The notes under the pieces were generated by a model. That model saw nothing but the letters and a program-made list of their open reading frames with translations, was not told the origin of the DNA and searched no databases. A stretch of DNA of 32,612 nt from an uncultured Anaerococcus sp. (lineage in GTDB: Bacteria > Bacillota > Clostridia > Tissierellales > Peptoniphilaceae), in the NCBI GenBank assembly GCA_900550345.1, contig URRX01000002.1:1-32612 (forward strand), read 5' to 3'. This document shows positions 22,657-29,975 of the stretch, one piece after another. The position numbers and the translations under genes are program-made. Position 1 is the stretch's first letter; every line of letters starts with the position of its first letter.

Positions 22657-24591
22657 ATGGCAACATATAGTAAGATAATAAATAACGGTTGGGGTACTCT
22701 AGTTCTGGAATTAAAACAAACGGGACAAAGTATTTCAAATAACACCTCAACGGTTTCTTATAAATTATATTTAAAAAGTAGAAACAATGCATATTTTTAC
22801 AATAATTACCATACAGGAAAGACAAGTGTAGTAATTAATGGTTCTACAGTACACAACCAAACAGGAAGAGATTTTAATGTAAGTCGTGGAGGAAGTCAGC
22901 AATTAGCTTCTGGGAATACTACAGTAAAACATAATGAAGATGGATCTAAGACCTTTTCGTTTTCTGCAAGTATTTGGGCAAGTAATTTTTCTGGAAGTAT
23001 TTCTGGAAATTTTTCTTTAACGAAAATACCAAGGAAATCAGACTTTACAGTAAAAAATGAAAGCGGAAGTACCATAAGTAGTTTTTATGCTGGAGATAAG
23101 GTATATATTAATATTAATAAAAAAGTTAGCTCATTTACCCATACTTTAAGTATTAAATATTTAGGCAAAGAAGAAACCTTAATAAGCAAAACCTCATCAT
23201 CTACAATATATTATTCAAATTCTAACAAAATTATGGAAAACTACATGCAGAATTTGAGAAGTACGCCTATAGATTTTGTGGTAAATACTTATGATGGAAA
23301 TACAAGTATAGGATATGTAGTTAAAAGACTAACTTTAAATGTACCAAGTTCTGCAAGTCCAACTATTAATAGCGTTAATGTAACAGAAGCTAACCAAAAT
23401 AAAATAAATATAATAGGATCTAGTCCCTTTTACCAACACTTAACAGATTTAAGAGTGAAAACAAGTGCTAGTGGAAAATATGGAGCTAGTATTAAAAATG
23501 TAAGTGTAAATATTGGTTCTTATGTTTTATCTGGTTCTGATATTGTTTTAAAAGGGATAAATCTTAAAGACAGTCAAACTGTAAAAGTTACTGTAAAAGA
23601 TACAAGAGATATGAGTGCAAGTACTACAAGGACTATTAATTTAAATCCTTATAATTTGCCTAACATATCTTTTTTTAATGCCTACAGAAACCAATCTAAT
23701 ACAAAATATGCTAGTGCAAGAATATCTCTAACCTCTACAGTTATAGATAATAAAAATCCACTAGATGTAAAGGTAGACGTGGCAGAAAAAGATTCTAATT
23801 CTTGGAAAAATGTATATTCTGCAACAGTAGGTAATGGTAAATTTAATGACACGATTTCCCTTGGTGGAGGTTTTGATGATTTTAAGGCCTATGATGTAAG
23901 GTTATCCATAGCCGATAAATTTAAAAGACACCAAGCTTTATCAACTATTTCTGCAACTAGTCAGTCTTTAGTTATAGGGGCAAATAAACCAGTTGTAGGA
24001 ATAGGAAAAGTGCCAACTATTGATAAGGGATTAGAAGTTGATGGAGTTGTAAAGATTAATTCAGATACAAGAAATGCTTTATATATAGACAGTTTATCAA
24101 ATGCTGGAACTCTGGTAATGTTAACAAATGGTGGTAAACAAGTTGGTTGGATTGGAAATTTTGGACAAGGTTTAACTATTGGAGACGATAGCAAAACAGA
24201 TATTAGAATCTCAAATGCATTAAAATTAAACGGAGATATAAAACCTTATAATGATGTAAATCCCTATGAAGTAAATAAAAATGATATGGATGGTTATATT
24301 AAATGCACTAAAGATCCTTTGGGAATTGTACATTTATGGGGGTCTGTAAAATTAACAGGTACTTATCCTACAAAAAGATGGAATGTTTGGGGTAAAATAC
24401 CTAAAAGTTGGGGACCTAAAGTGATGTCTCCTTTTCCAAGTACAAACGGAAGTAGGGTTTTAGAAGGTTTAGCTATAACTAAAGATGGTGTAATAATTTG
24501 GATTGGGGATTTGTCAAACTCCTATAATCCATCTGTTGGAGATTCTTTCCAGTTTGATTATTGTTATAGGGCAGGTGATAGCTCATGGTAG
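22657..24591 (+). CDS. DUF859 tail/baseplate protein
   Basis: 644 residues with TTAGGAGG upstream. MATYSKIINNGWGTLVLELK, the strand-rich GRDFNVSRGGSQQL and SKTFSFSASIWASNFSGSIS segments match the DUF859 family of Streptococcus-type siphophage structural proteins. The middle contains repeated Ig-like beta domains (SKTSSSTIYYSNSN; VKVTVKDTRDMSASTTRTIN), and the C-terminal part (VGIGKVPTIDKGLEVDG; VHLWGSVKL) resembles a receptor-binding head. It is probably the tail fibre or receptor-binding protein. It is followed by an overlapping small gene. Confidence 0.85.
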   Translation: MATYSKIINNGWGTLVLELKQTGQSISNNTSTVSYKLYLKSRNNAYFYNNYHTGKTSVVINGSTVHNQTGRDFNVSRGGSQQLASGNTTVKHNEDGSKTFSFSASIWASNFSGSISGNFSLTKIPRKSDFTVKNESGSTISSFYAGDKVYININKKVSSFTHTLSIKYLGKEETLISKTSSSTIYYSNSNKIMENYMQNLRSTPIDFVVNTYDGNTSIGYVVKRLTLNVPSSASPTINSVNVTEANQNKINIIGSSPFYQHLTDLRVKTSASGKYGASIKNVSVNIGSYVLSGSDIVLKGINLKDSQTVKVTVKDTRDMSASTTRTINLNPYNLPNISFFNAYRNQSNTKYASARISLTSTVIDNKNPLDVKVDVAEKDSNSWKNVYSATVGNGKFNDTISLGGGFDDFKAYDVRLSIADKFKRHQALSTISATSQSLVIGANKPVVGIGKVPTIDKGLEVDGVVKINSDTRNALYIDSLSNAGTLVMLTNGGKQVGWIGNFGQGLTIGDDSKTDIRISNALKLNGDIKPYNDVNPYEVNKNDMDGYIKCTKDPLGIVHLWGSVKLTGTYPTKRWNVWGKIPKSWGPKVMSPFPSTNGSRVLEGLAITKDGVIIWIGDLSNSYNPSVGDSFQFDYCYRAGDSSW

Positions 24592-25031
24592 AAGAAAATA
24601 AAATAGATTATAAAGAAGTCTTTATCTTGGATGATGAAGGCTTTTTTATTGGAACAACTTATCTAAATATAGATGAAAAACAAGATTTTAAATTTACAAT
24701 AACTCCTCCAGATAAAAATCTTATGAAAGCTAAGTTTGATGGCAAAAAATGGATAGAAGGAGTTAATAAGAATGATCTAATGATTAATATGCTATATCCT
24801 GAGAATGATTTGGATATTAGTTCTAATGATTTCTTAGTTTTAAATATATTAAAAATTTTAAAGGAAGGAGGAATGATTATGGATAATACATGGTTTTTTA
24901 AATACTGTATGTTTTGTTGGGCAGAAAGAAAAATTGACGAAGCTTATTTAGATATGGCTAAAAAAATGAATATGCTAACAGACCAACAAATAATGATGAT
25001 AAAAATGACACCAAGAATTGAAGAAAAGTAG
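24585..25031 (+). CDS. baseplate-associated protein with XkdX-like C-terminus
   Basis: 148 residues. The N-terminal 95 residues (VFILDDEGFFIGTTYLNIDE, FTITPPDKNLMKAKFDGKKW) resemble short tail-fibre-adjacent proteins of Gram-positive phages that precede XkdX genes. The C-terminal 52 residues (DNTWFFKYCMFCWAERKIDE and DMAKKMNMLTDQQIM) look like XkdX, normally a separate gene. A strong AAGGAGG (24865-24871) lies in frame before ATG 24873, so the XkdX part may also be made alone. Confidence 0.65.
   Translation: MVEENKIDYKEVFILDDEGFFIGTTYLNIDEKQDFKFTITPPDKNLMKAKFDGKKWIEGVNKNDLMINMLYPENDLDISSNDFLVLNILKILKEGGMIMDNTWFFKYCMFCWAERKIDEAYLDMAKKMNMLTDQQIMMIKMTPRIEEK
24873..25031 (+). CDS. nested XkdX-like protein (52 aa)
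   Basis: Internal in-frame start at ATG 24873 (ATG 24879 is a second option) directly after AAGGAGG. 52 residues is the usual length of stand-alone XkdX-family proteins, small tail-module proteins of unknown role. Whether it is an independent product or only the end of the 148-residue protein cannot be told from sequence. Confidence 0.5.
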   Translation: MIMDNTWFFKYCMFCWAERKIDEAYLDMAKKMNMLTDQQIMMIKMTPRIEEK

Positions 25032-25039
25032 GTGATGGT

Positions 25040-25402
25040 ATGGAATGGACTATGATAGCAAGTGCTTTAATTAAAAATGGTCCTCTGGTAGTAATAGCGG
25101 CAATTTTTTTAAAAGTATATATAGAAGATACTACAATTAAAAGAGTTGAGCGAAAAGAGGATAGAAAACTACAGAAAGAAAATAACGATAAGATCCTAAA
25201 TTTAACCGAAAAAGTAACGCAATCTATCGAAACCAACAAAGGCGAAGTAAGATGTTTAGGTGAAAAATTAGAGGTGCATAATTCTTCCTCTGTGGCTTCC
25301 CTTGCTGAGATTAAGCAAGGGGTAAACCAAATACAAAAAGACGTTACGATTTTAAACGGGAAAATAGATGATATAGCAGATGATATAGATAAAAGTGCTT
25401 AG
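25040..25402 (+). CDS. small membrane-anchored phage protein, holin-associated
   Basis: 120 residues with an N-terminal membrane segment (NGPLVVIAAIFLKVY) and a charged coiled-coil remainder. It resembles holin-like BhlA/UviB or XhlA-type proteins found before lysis genes, though sequence similarity is limited. A terminator follows directly, separating it from the LLH holin. It may assist lysis or anchor to the membrane. GTAGGTGATG serves as ribosome binding site. Confidence 0.6.
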   Translation: MEWTMIASALIKNGPLVVIAAIFLKVYIEDTTIKRVERKEDRKLQKENNDKILNLTEKVTQSIETNKGEVRCLGEKLEVHNSSSVASLAEIKQGVNQIQKDVTILNGKIDDIADDIDKSA

Positions 25403-25428
25403 GACTAGGTAAAATCTAGTCCTTTTTT
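25402..25428 (+). terminator. rho-independent terminator after 120-aa gene
   Basis: GGACTAG (25402-25408) / CTAGTCC (25416-25422) with six T after it. Perfect 7-bp stem. Confidence 0.85.
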
Positions 25429-25470
25429 AGTACACACTAATAAACACGTAAATAACACAATGTGGATAAA

Positions 25471-25516
25471 GTATTGGAATATAGCCAATACAATTTCACA
25501 AGGAACTTCACAAGGA
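25471..25516 (+). repeat. 7-bp inverted repeat followed by doubled 10-bp repeat at holin RBS
   Basis: GTATTGG (25471-25477) / CCAATAC (25485-25491) form a small hairpin. Right after it TTCACAAGGA occurs twice (25495-25504 and 25507-25516), duplicating an AAGGA ribosome-binding-like element before the holin start at 25524. Possibly a translational timing device for holin synthesis; inference only. Confidence 0.6.
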
Positions 25517-25523
25517 GTAAAAA

Positions 25524-25907
25524 ATGAATGATATTTTAATAAAAATCTTAGTAAGCGTAGGAATATTAGTTTTAACAAATGTATTTGTATATTTAAGTAA
25601 TTTGAGCAAAGAGAAAATAGCGAAAATAGAGAATATAAAAGTAAGAGAAGCAAGCGACAAGCTATTAGATATAATTACAAAATGTGTATCTGCAACCAAT
25701 CAAGAATTTGTTGGAGATCTTAAAAAAGAAGGGAAATTTGATAAAGACCAACAAGAAGAAGCCTGGAACAAAACAAAAAATAAGATTAATAAAATATTAG
25801 ATGAAGAATCTAGGGGAATTTTAGAAAAAGCTTATGGAGATTTTAACTCTTATATAAATCAAACGATAGAAGACGAAGTAACTAATCAAAAAGGAGAGAA
25901 AAAATGA
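25524..25907 (+). CDS. phage holin, LLH family
   Basis: 127 residues: one N-terminal transmembrane segment (ILIKILVSVGILVLTNVFVY) and a long charged helical tail with EAWNKTKNKINKILDEESRG. This is the layout of Lactobacillus phage LL-H type holins. It permeabilises the membrane and lets the endolysin out. It overlaps the endolysin gene by ATGA, giving a coupled lysis cassette. Confidence 0.8.
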   Translation: MNDILIKILVSVGILVLTNVFVYLSNLSKEKIAKIENIKVREASDKLLDIITKCVSATNQEFVGDLKKEGKFDKDQQEEAWNKTKNKINKILDEESRGILEKAYGDFNSYINQTIEDEVTNQKGEKK

Positions 25908-26857
25908 GTAATTCAGGCTTAGTAAATATAACAGATTACAGCCCAAACCATAGTGGCTTAAGAAATGAGAAAATTACAAAAATTGCAATCCACCACACTG
26001 CAGGAGTTTTGACAGCTCAAAGAATAGGCAGTGTATTTAAATCTAGAAATAGACAAGCATCTTGCAACTATGGAGTTGGATCAGACGGAAAGATTGTTTT
26101 GGTGGTTGATGAATGTAACAGGGCATGGACAACTTCATCCCCATGGTGCGATAACCGTGCAGTAACCATAGAAACATCAAATTCTCAATACGGAGGCAAT
26201 TGGCCAGTATCAGATTTTGTATTAAATAGACTAATTGATTTGGTAACGGATATTTGTAAAAGAAATAATATTTATCCTTGTACCTATACAGGTGGGAGAG
26301 ATGGAGTATTGCAAAAACATGAGTGGTATGCTCAAACTACCTGTCCTGGTCCATACTTAGGAAGTAAGTTTTCCTACATTGCGAGCGAAGTAAACAAAAG
26401 ATTAAAGGGTGGAAATTATACAGCAAAAGCTGTAAGTGATCTATATAGAGTTAGAAAATCTTGGGCAGATACAAAAAGTCAAAAGGGAGCTTTTAAAAAT
26501 TTAGAAAGTGCAAAGAGCTTGGCAAAGAAATATAATTATAAAGTTTATAATAAAAATGGAAATCAAGTTTATCCAGAAATTAAAAAGGTGAGTACAAGTT
26601 CTAATAATGCAAGTCCCAAATTTATTAAGTATGAAAACTGGACAGGTGTTACACAAGCTGTATGCAATGTTAGATCTGCTCCTAATACAAGGGCAGAGAT
26701 TGTTGCTACTTATGGAGTGAGTCAAAGTATCCACTATGACAGCGTGTACGAATGTGATGGTTATCGTTGGATATCCTATATTGGTGGAAGTGGAAAAAGA
26801 AGATATGTAGCTTTTAGAAAACTTTCTGGAGATACTAGACCTTGGATAAGATTTTAG
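25904..26857 (+). CDS. endolysin, N-acetylmuramoyl-L-alanine amidase
   Basis: 317 residues with no signal peptide. The N-terminal Amidase_2/PGRP-like domain contains the zinc ligands His30 (KIAIHHTAG), His139 (QKHEWYAQTTCPG) and Cys147, with the NYGVGSDGKIV and RAVTIETSN strands in place. A middle domain (YRVRKSWADTKSQKGAFKNL) is of the amidase02_C/SPOR-like kind found in Clostridia-type lysins, and an SH3b-like wall-binding domain ends the protein (QAVCNVRSAPNTRAEIVAT to RYVAFRKLSG). It cuts the amide bond between muramic acid and the peptide. Cooperates with the LLH holin. Confidence 0.92.
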   Translation: MSNSGLVNITDYSPNHSGLRNEKITKIAIHHTAGVLTAQRIGSVFKSRNRQASCNYGVGSDGKIVLVVDECNRAWTTSSPWCDNRAVTIETSNSQYGGNWPVSDFVLNRLIDLVTDICKRNNIYPCTYTGGRDGVLQKHEWYAQTTCPGPYLGSKFSYIASEVNKRLKGGNYTAKAVSDLYRVRKSWADTKSQKGAFKNLESAKSLAKKYNYKVYNKNGNQVYPEIKKVSTSSNNASPKFIKYENWTGVTQAVCNVRSAPNTRAEIVATYGVSQSIHYDSVYECDGYRWISYIGGSGKRRYVAFRKLSGDTRPWIRF

Positions 26858-26868
26858 GAGGATAAAAT

Positions 26869-27159
26869 ATGATAAAACATGAAGAATTTTTAAGATTATG
26901 TCAGAGGAAAGTTGCTGAATATGAAAATAAAAGAGTTAACATTAAAGAAGAAATAGATGCAGATGATGTATTTTCTGTTTGGAGTTGTAAAACTTTACAA
27001 AACAGTAAATGTTTGATGAGTACACCAGTAAAAGGGGCGTATTATTATGAATTTACCTACAATGGAGATAGGGGAGAAATATATATGGATGTTTACAAAA
27101 AAGTAGAAAATGTAGCTTTAGATGAAAATGGAAAGGTAATAGTAGAACGTATTAAATAG
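26869..27159 (+). CDS. DUF6275-family phage protein
   Basis: 96 residues with AGGAGG upstream. The segment DDVFSVWSCKTLQNSKCLMS and YYEFTYNGDRGEIYMDVYKK fits the DUF6275 family, small proteins frequently encoded beside the lysis genes of Firmicutes phages. Function unknown. Confidence 0.75.
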   Translation: MIKHEEFLRLCQRKVAEYENKRVNIKEEIDADDVFSVWSCKTLQNSKCLMSTPVKGAYYYEFTYNGDRGEIYMDVYKKVENVALDENGKVIVERIK

Positions 27160-27212
27160 TATAATATAATTGATAGGTAGACTATGTATTGTGTTTATCA
27201 AAAATTTCTACA

Positions 27213-27247
27213 TTGGCCACTGGCATTTGCTAGTGGTCTTTTTTTGT
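27213..27247 (+). terminator. rho-independent terminator of late/lysis operon
   Basis: GGCCACT (27215-27221) / AGTGGTC (27232-27238) with one G-U pair, followed by at least seven T. It ends the phage late transcript. Confidence 0.85.
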
Positions 27248-27267
27248 GGGTATTTTTATAAAAATAT

Positions 27268-27296
27268 TTGACAATACACATAAAAAGGCGTATACT
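27268..27296 (+). promoter_or_regulatory. sigma-A promoter of hicAB
   Basis: TTGACA (27268-27273), 17-bp spacer, TATACT (27291-27296). Strong match; it makes the toxin-antitoxin module independent of the phage late genes. Confidence 0.85.
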
Positions 27297-27320
27297 TATA
27301 AATGAAAGGAGGTATTGCCT

Positions 27321-27503
27321 TTGAAAAAAAGAGACTTAATAAGAGTAATAATAAGTCAAGGCGGTAAGTTTGTAAGACATGGATCTGACCATGATATCTA
27401 TAGTAATGCTGAAGGTACTAAAAAAACTCAGGTACCAAGACATAGAGAAATAAATGAATTTACCGCAAAGAAAATATTCAAACAGTTAGATATAAAACTC
27501 TAA
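27321..27503 (+). CDS. hicA: HicA-type mRNA interferase toxin
   Basis: 60 residues from TTG 27321, which lies 8 bases after AAAGGAGG; an upstream in-frame TTG at 27315 is too close. Pattern: KKRDLIRVIISQGGKFVRHG, then SDHDIYSN with His24 and PRHREINE, the small double-stranded-RNA-binding fold of HicA that cleaves mRNA. SDHD in place of the more common SHH is seen in part of the family. It is inhibited by the next gene's product. Its position after the lysis genes of a prophage is that of a moron gene. Confidence 0.88.
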   Translation: MKKRDLIRVIISQGGKFVRHGSDHDIYSNAEGTKKTQVPRHREINEFTAKKIFKQLDIKL

Positions 27504-27544
27504 CTGTTGCCCCCTATGGGCAAGGCAATATATAAAGGGAGGAA

Positions 27545-27946
27545 ATGACAATGGCACACGATGTTAAGGCATATCCGATTTACCTAAAAAAAATAAATGG
27601 GATTTACGCTGTATGGAATGATAGTATACCTATAGCAACACAAGGTGAGGATTTAGAAGAGGCTTTATATATGGCTAAGGATGCTATAGAATTAATGGCT
27701 TATGATGCGTTTTGTAATGGAGAAAAAATAATAGAACCGGAAGAAGATGCTGGAACTGAAGATTCATACGATATTAAAAATTATGTAGTATGTGATTTAG
27801 GCCGTTACTTTAGATTAGAAGATGGTTCTAAGGTTAAAAAAAATTGCACAATACCAGAGAGTTTAGCTAAGGCAGGAGAAAAAAAAGGACTTAACTTTTC
27901 AAGAGTTTTAACGTATGCACTTGAAAAAGAGTTAGAATTAGTATAG
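27545..27946 (+). CDS. hicB: HicB-type antitoxin
   Basis: 133 residues; ATG follows AAAGGGAGGAA. The N-terminal half (AYPIYLKKINGIYAVWNDSI and GEDLEEALYMAKDAIELM) is the HicB partial RNase H-like fold that binds HicA. The C-terminal part (PESLAKAGEKKGLNFSRVLT) is a ribbon-helix-helix-type DNA-binding segment for autoregulation. A terminator follows. Confidence 0.9.
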   Translation: MTMAHDVKAYPIYLKKINGIYAVWNDSIPIATQGEDLEEALYMAKDAIELMAYDAFCNGEKIIEPEEDAGTEDSYDIKNYVVCDLGRYFRLEDGSKVKKNCTIPESLAKAGEKKGLNFSRVLTYALEKELELV

Positions 27947-27970
27947 AATAATTATAAAGGCAATACCATT

Positions 27971-28000
27971 AAGCTACCTAATAATTGGGTAGCTTTTTTT
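27971..28000 (+). terminator. rho-independent terminator of hicAB
   Basis: AAGCTACC (27971-27978) / GGTAGCTT (27988-27995) followed by a T run. Confidence 0.88.
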
Positions 28001-28358
28001 GTATATAAAATTCTAAAGTTATTTCATAAGGAATACTATTAGTATACTTAATTATTTAATTGGCTTATAAGCTAAATTATAAAGAAATAGCTTGTTTGCA
28101 AGGTTTATATAGGTAATAATAGAAAATATTGTAATCGTTGTAGTAAATAATTAGAAAACAAAATAAAAAGAGATAGAAAATAAAATCTATCTCTTTTTTC
28201 TATATTATTTTATAGCATACTTTGTTGTTTTTTATTTTAAATTTTCTAAAAAATCAAATTAGTGACTTTTAAAGTTGATAAATACATTTGCGTCAAAAAT
28301 CCGTCAAAAATTATATGTTTTTTTATGTTTTCCTGTGCGTTTTTATAATTAAAAATTT
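28001..28358. other. gene-free phage-host junction, probable att region
   Basis: No credible gene in these 358 bases. They hold a bidirectional-looking terminator (28166-28199) and a direct repeat CGTCAAAAAT at 28291-28300 and 28302-28311, in the place where integrase arm sites or the att core would be expected. Phage genes lie to the left and a host gene with its own promoter to the right, so the attachment site should lie here. Its core cannot be fixed without the other prophage end. Confidence 0.5.
28166..28199 (+). terminator. rho-independent terminator near prophage end
   Basis: AAAAGAGATAGA (28166-28177) / TCTATCTCTTTT (28186-28197): a perfect 12-bp stem with A and T runs on both sides, so it may work on both strands. 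No gene is recognised just before it. Confidence 0.75.
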
Positions 28359-28386
28359 TTGATAAATGGCTTATTTATGCTATAAT
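28359..28386 (+). promoter_or_regulatory. promoter of QueT gene
   Basis: TTGATA (28359-28364), 16-bp spacer, extended -10 TGCTATAAT ending at 28386. Transcription would start at about 28393, just at the riboswitch. Confidence 0.7.
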
Positions 28387-28391
28387 AGCAA

Positions 28392-28433
28392 AAGGATGTT
28401 TACTTGGGACCCATCCGAAAAAAATCAAGGAGG
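28392..28433 (+). promoter_or_regulatory. preQ1-I riboswitch
   Basis: Stem P1 GGATG (28394-28398) / CATCC (28412-28416); the loop contains CTTG (28403-28406) that can pair with CAAG (28426-28429) after an A-rich tail, giving the H-type pseudoknot of preQ1-I aptamers. The second P2 strand overlaps the AAGGAGG ribosome binding site, so preQ1 binding would block translation of the transporter behind it. Match of structure and downstream gene is good. Confidence 0.85.
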
Positions 28434-28438
28434 TATAT

Positions 28439-28939
28439 ATGTCTAATCAAAGATATAATTTTAAAGATACGAATTTTTTAGTTAAGTCGGCTGTAGTTGC
28501 AGCTTTATACGCAGTAATTACATTGATGCTCCCATCACTAGCCTATGGTCCAATCCAGTTAAGGTTAAGTGAAATTATGGTTTTATTGGTATTTTATAAT
28601 AGAAGATTTATACCAGGACTTTTATTGGGATGTTTTTTAGCTAATTTCGCATCAGATATTGCAGTATTTGATGTAATTTTTGGAACGTTTGCTTCATTTT
28701 TGGCATTTTCCTTAATTATTAGGCAAAAAAATTTATTTATAGCATCATTATTTCCGGTTTTATTTATGTTTATACCAGCTATTGGTACATATTTACTATT
28801 AGATTCATCAACTGCATTTATAATAATGCTAGTTCAATTTATGATTTCTGAATTTATAGTAGTATCTGTGATTGGTTTTATTATTTTTAAAATTCTTGAA
28901 AGAAATACTGGCTTTATGAATATAATTAAAAATTTTTAA
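28439..28939 (+). CDS. queT: QueT-type queuosine precursor transporter
   Basis: 166 residues with about five membrane segments (for example SAVVAALYAVITLMLPSLAY; LLLGCFLANFASDIAVFDVI). GPIQLRLSEIMVLLVFY is characteristic of the QueT family (COG4708), substrate-binding S components of ECF transporters for preQ1/queuosine precursors. The preQ1 riboswitch in its leader supports the substrate. It is a host gene, directly right of the prophage. Ends in a terminator shared with the convergent Asp23 gene. Confidence 0.88.
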   Translation: MSNQRYNFKDTNFLVKSAVVAALYAVITLMLPSLAYGPIQLRLSEIMVLLVFYNRRFIPGLLLGCFLANFASDIAVFDVIFGTFASFLAFSLIIRQKNLFIASLFPVLFMFIPAIGTYLLLDSSTAFIIMLVQFMISEFIVVSVIGFIIFKILERNTGFMNIIKNF

Positions 28940-28946
28940 AGTAAAA

Positions 28947-28972
28947 AAAAGAGTGCAATTAAGCACTCTTTT
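28947..28972. terminator. bidirectional rho-independent terminator
   Basis: AAAAGAGTGC (28947-28956) / GCACTCTTTT (28963-28972), with A and T runs on both sides, between the convergent queT and Asp23 genes. Confidence 0.88.
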
Positions 28973-28981
28973 TAAATTTAC

Positions 28982-29401
28982 TTATTTTTCTTCTTCATCT
29001 TTAGAATTTTTTTCTTTAAATTCTTCTTTTGTTAGTACATCAACAATTTCAGCTTTTACAGCTTGAACTTTGATTCCTGTAAGGTTGTTTACTTCTTTTT
29101 TGATATTTCTATCTAATGAAGTAAATACTTCTTGAGCTTTTTTACCATATTCAAGAATAATCTTTGTATTTACTACTGCATTTTTAGCGTCGTCAACATC
29201 AATTGAAATTCCTGAAGTATTTTCTCCGTCTGAGAAATTATCAGCTATTGATGAAAATACATTTTTTTTCAATTCTAATACACCATCAGTTTTTACCAAA
29301 ACTTTTTTTGCAATTTTTGCAATTACGTTATCGTTGATTTTATATTCACTTACTTCATTAGCGTATTGAGCTTCAACATCTTTGTTTTCAATTTTATCCA
29401 T
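28982..29401 (-). CDS. Asp23/Gls24 family envelope stress protein
   Basis: 139 residues. NVIAKIAKKVLVKTDGVLEL, then ISIDVDDAKNAVVNTKIILE and GIKVQAVKAEIVDVLTKEEF match the Asp23/Gls24 (DUF322) domain. These proteins attach to the membrane periphery and are linked to cell-envelope stress in Firmicutes. The C-terminus is a charged tail. AAAGGAG lies before the start. Monocistronic by appearance; no clear promoter motif. Confidence 0.9.
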   Translation of the reverse strand: MDKIENKDVEAQYANEVSEYKINDNVIAKIAKKVLVKTDGVLELKKNVFSSIADNFSDGENTSGISIDVDDAKNAVVNTKIILEYGKKAQEVFTSLDRNIKKEVNNLTGIKVQAVKAEIVDVLTKEEFKEKNSKDEEEK

Positions 29402-29475
29402 AATTTTCTCCTTTAAATTTTATTTATCTCTTTGACTTTATATTATTACCCCAAATATTTTTAAACAAACATAAA

Positions 29476-29748
29476 TTATTTAGATAATTTTTTTATTATT
29501 TGTTCAATTTCTTCAATTTTTTCTATTCCATCATCTTTATTTCCATTTTCAACTGCATGATATACGCAATGTTCTAAGTGGGAAGAGAGGACGTCTGTGT
29601 TCACATTTTTTAAAATAGAAATAGATGCCATCAATTGATTTGATATGTCTATACAATATCTGTCATTTTCTACCATTTTTATAAGGCCATCAATTTGTCC
29701 TTTGACAGTCTTTAGTTTTCTTAAAGTTTTATCCTTATCAGCCTTCAT
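29476..29748 (-). CDS. csoR: CsoR-type copper-sensing repressor
   Basis: 90 residues, all-helical, with the CsoR copper triad Cys32, His57 and Cys61 (RYCIDI and SSHLEHCVYHA) and KTVKGQIDGLIKMVE at the N-terminus. It binds Cu(I) and releases its operator. Its start overlaps the copA stop (TAATG), so it is the second gene of the copA operon. A CsoR-like operator lies before copA. The role is thus feedback control of copper export. Confidence 0.9.
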   Translation of the reverse strand: MKADKDKTLRKLKTVKGQIDGLIKMVENDRYCIDISNQLMASISILKNVNTDVLSSHLEHCVYHAVENGNKDDGIEKIEEIEQIIKKLSK

Positions 29749-29975
29749 TATTTATACTCAATACCAACAAATTCATATCCAGCATCATTTATTTTTTCTT
29801 CTATTTCTTTTTCATCAATAGATCCAAAATATTCAACATTTGCAAGCTTTTCATCTAAATTTACTTCAGCATTTTCAATTCCTGCAATTGATTTTAGTGT
29901 TTCTTCTACACGATTTTTGCAGTGATTGCAGCTCATATTGTTAACTTTTACTATCATTTTGTTTAATTCTTTCAT
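29748..29975 (-). CDS. CopZ-like copper chaperone, internal start within copA
   Basis: In-frame ATG at 29973-29975 (minus strand), preceded by AAAAAAGGAGAATAAA, would give a free 75-residue heavy-metal-binding protein (MKELNKMIVKV; Cys16 and Cys19) of normal CopZ size. It may be made alongside the full CopA, giving a fused and a soluble form. Alternatively the internal site is silent and only the fusion exists. Confidence 0.55.
   Translation of the reverse strand: MKELNKMIVKVNNMSCNHCKNRVEETLKSIAGIENAEVNLDEKLANVEYFGSIDEKEIEEKINDAGYEFVGIEYK

Larger units (their letters stand above)
27311..27967. repeat. 12-bp inverted repeat flanking hicAB
   Basis: GGTATTGCCTTT at 27311-27322 and its exact reverse complement AAAGGCAATACC at 27956-27967 bracket the hicA and hicB genes. 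A shorter relative (AAGGCAATA) occurs between the two genes near 27524, beside a TTGCCC / GGGCAA hairpin. Possible cassette boundary, regulator binding pair or long-range RNA pairing. Confidence 0.75.

Noticed and set aside
28070..28130. Short open stretch reading YKLNYKEIACLQGLYR, like a fragment of a regulator or recombinase
   Set aside because: Only about 18 codons between stops; too little to call a gene remnant.
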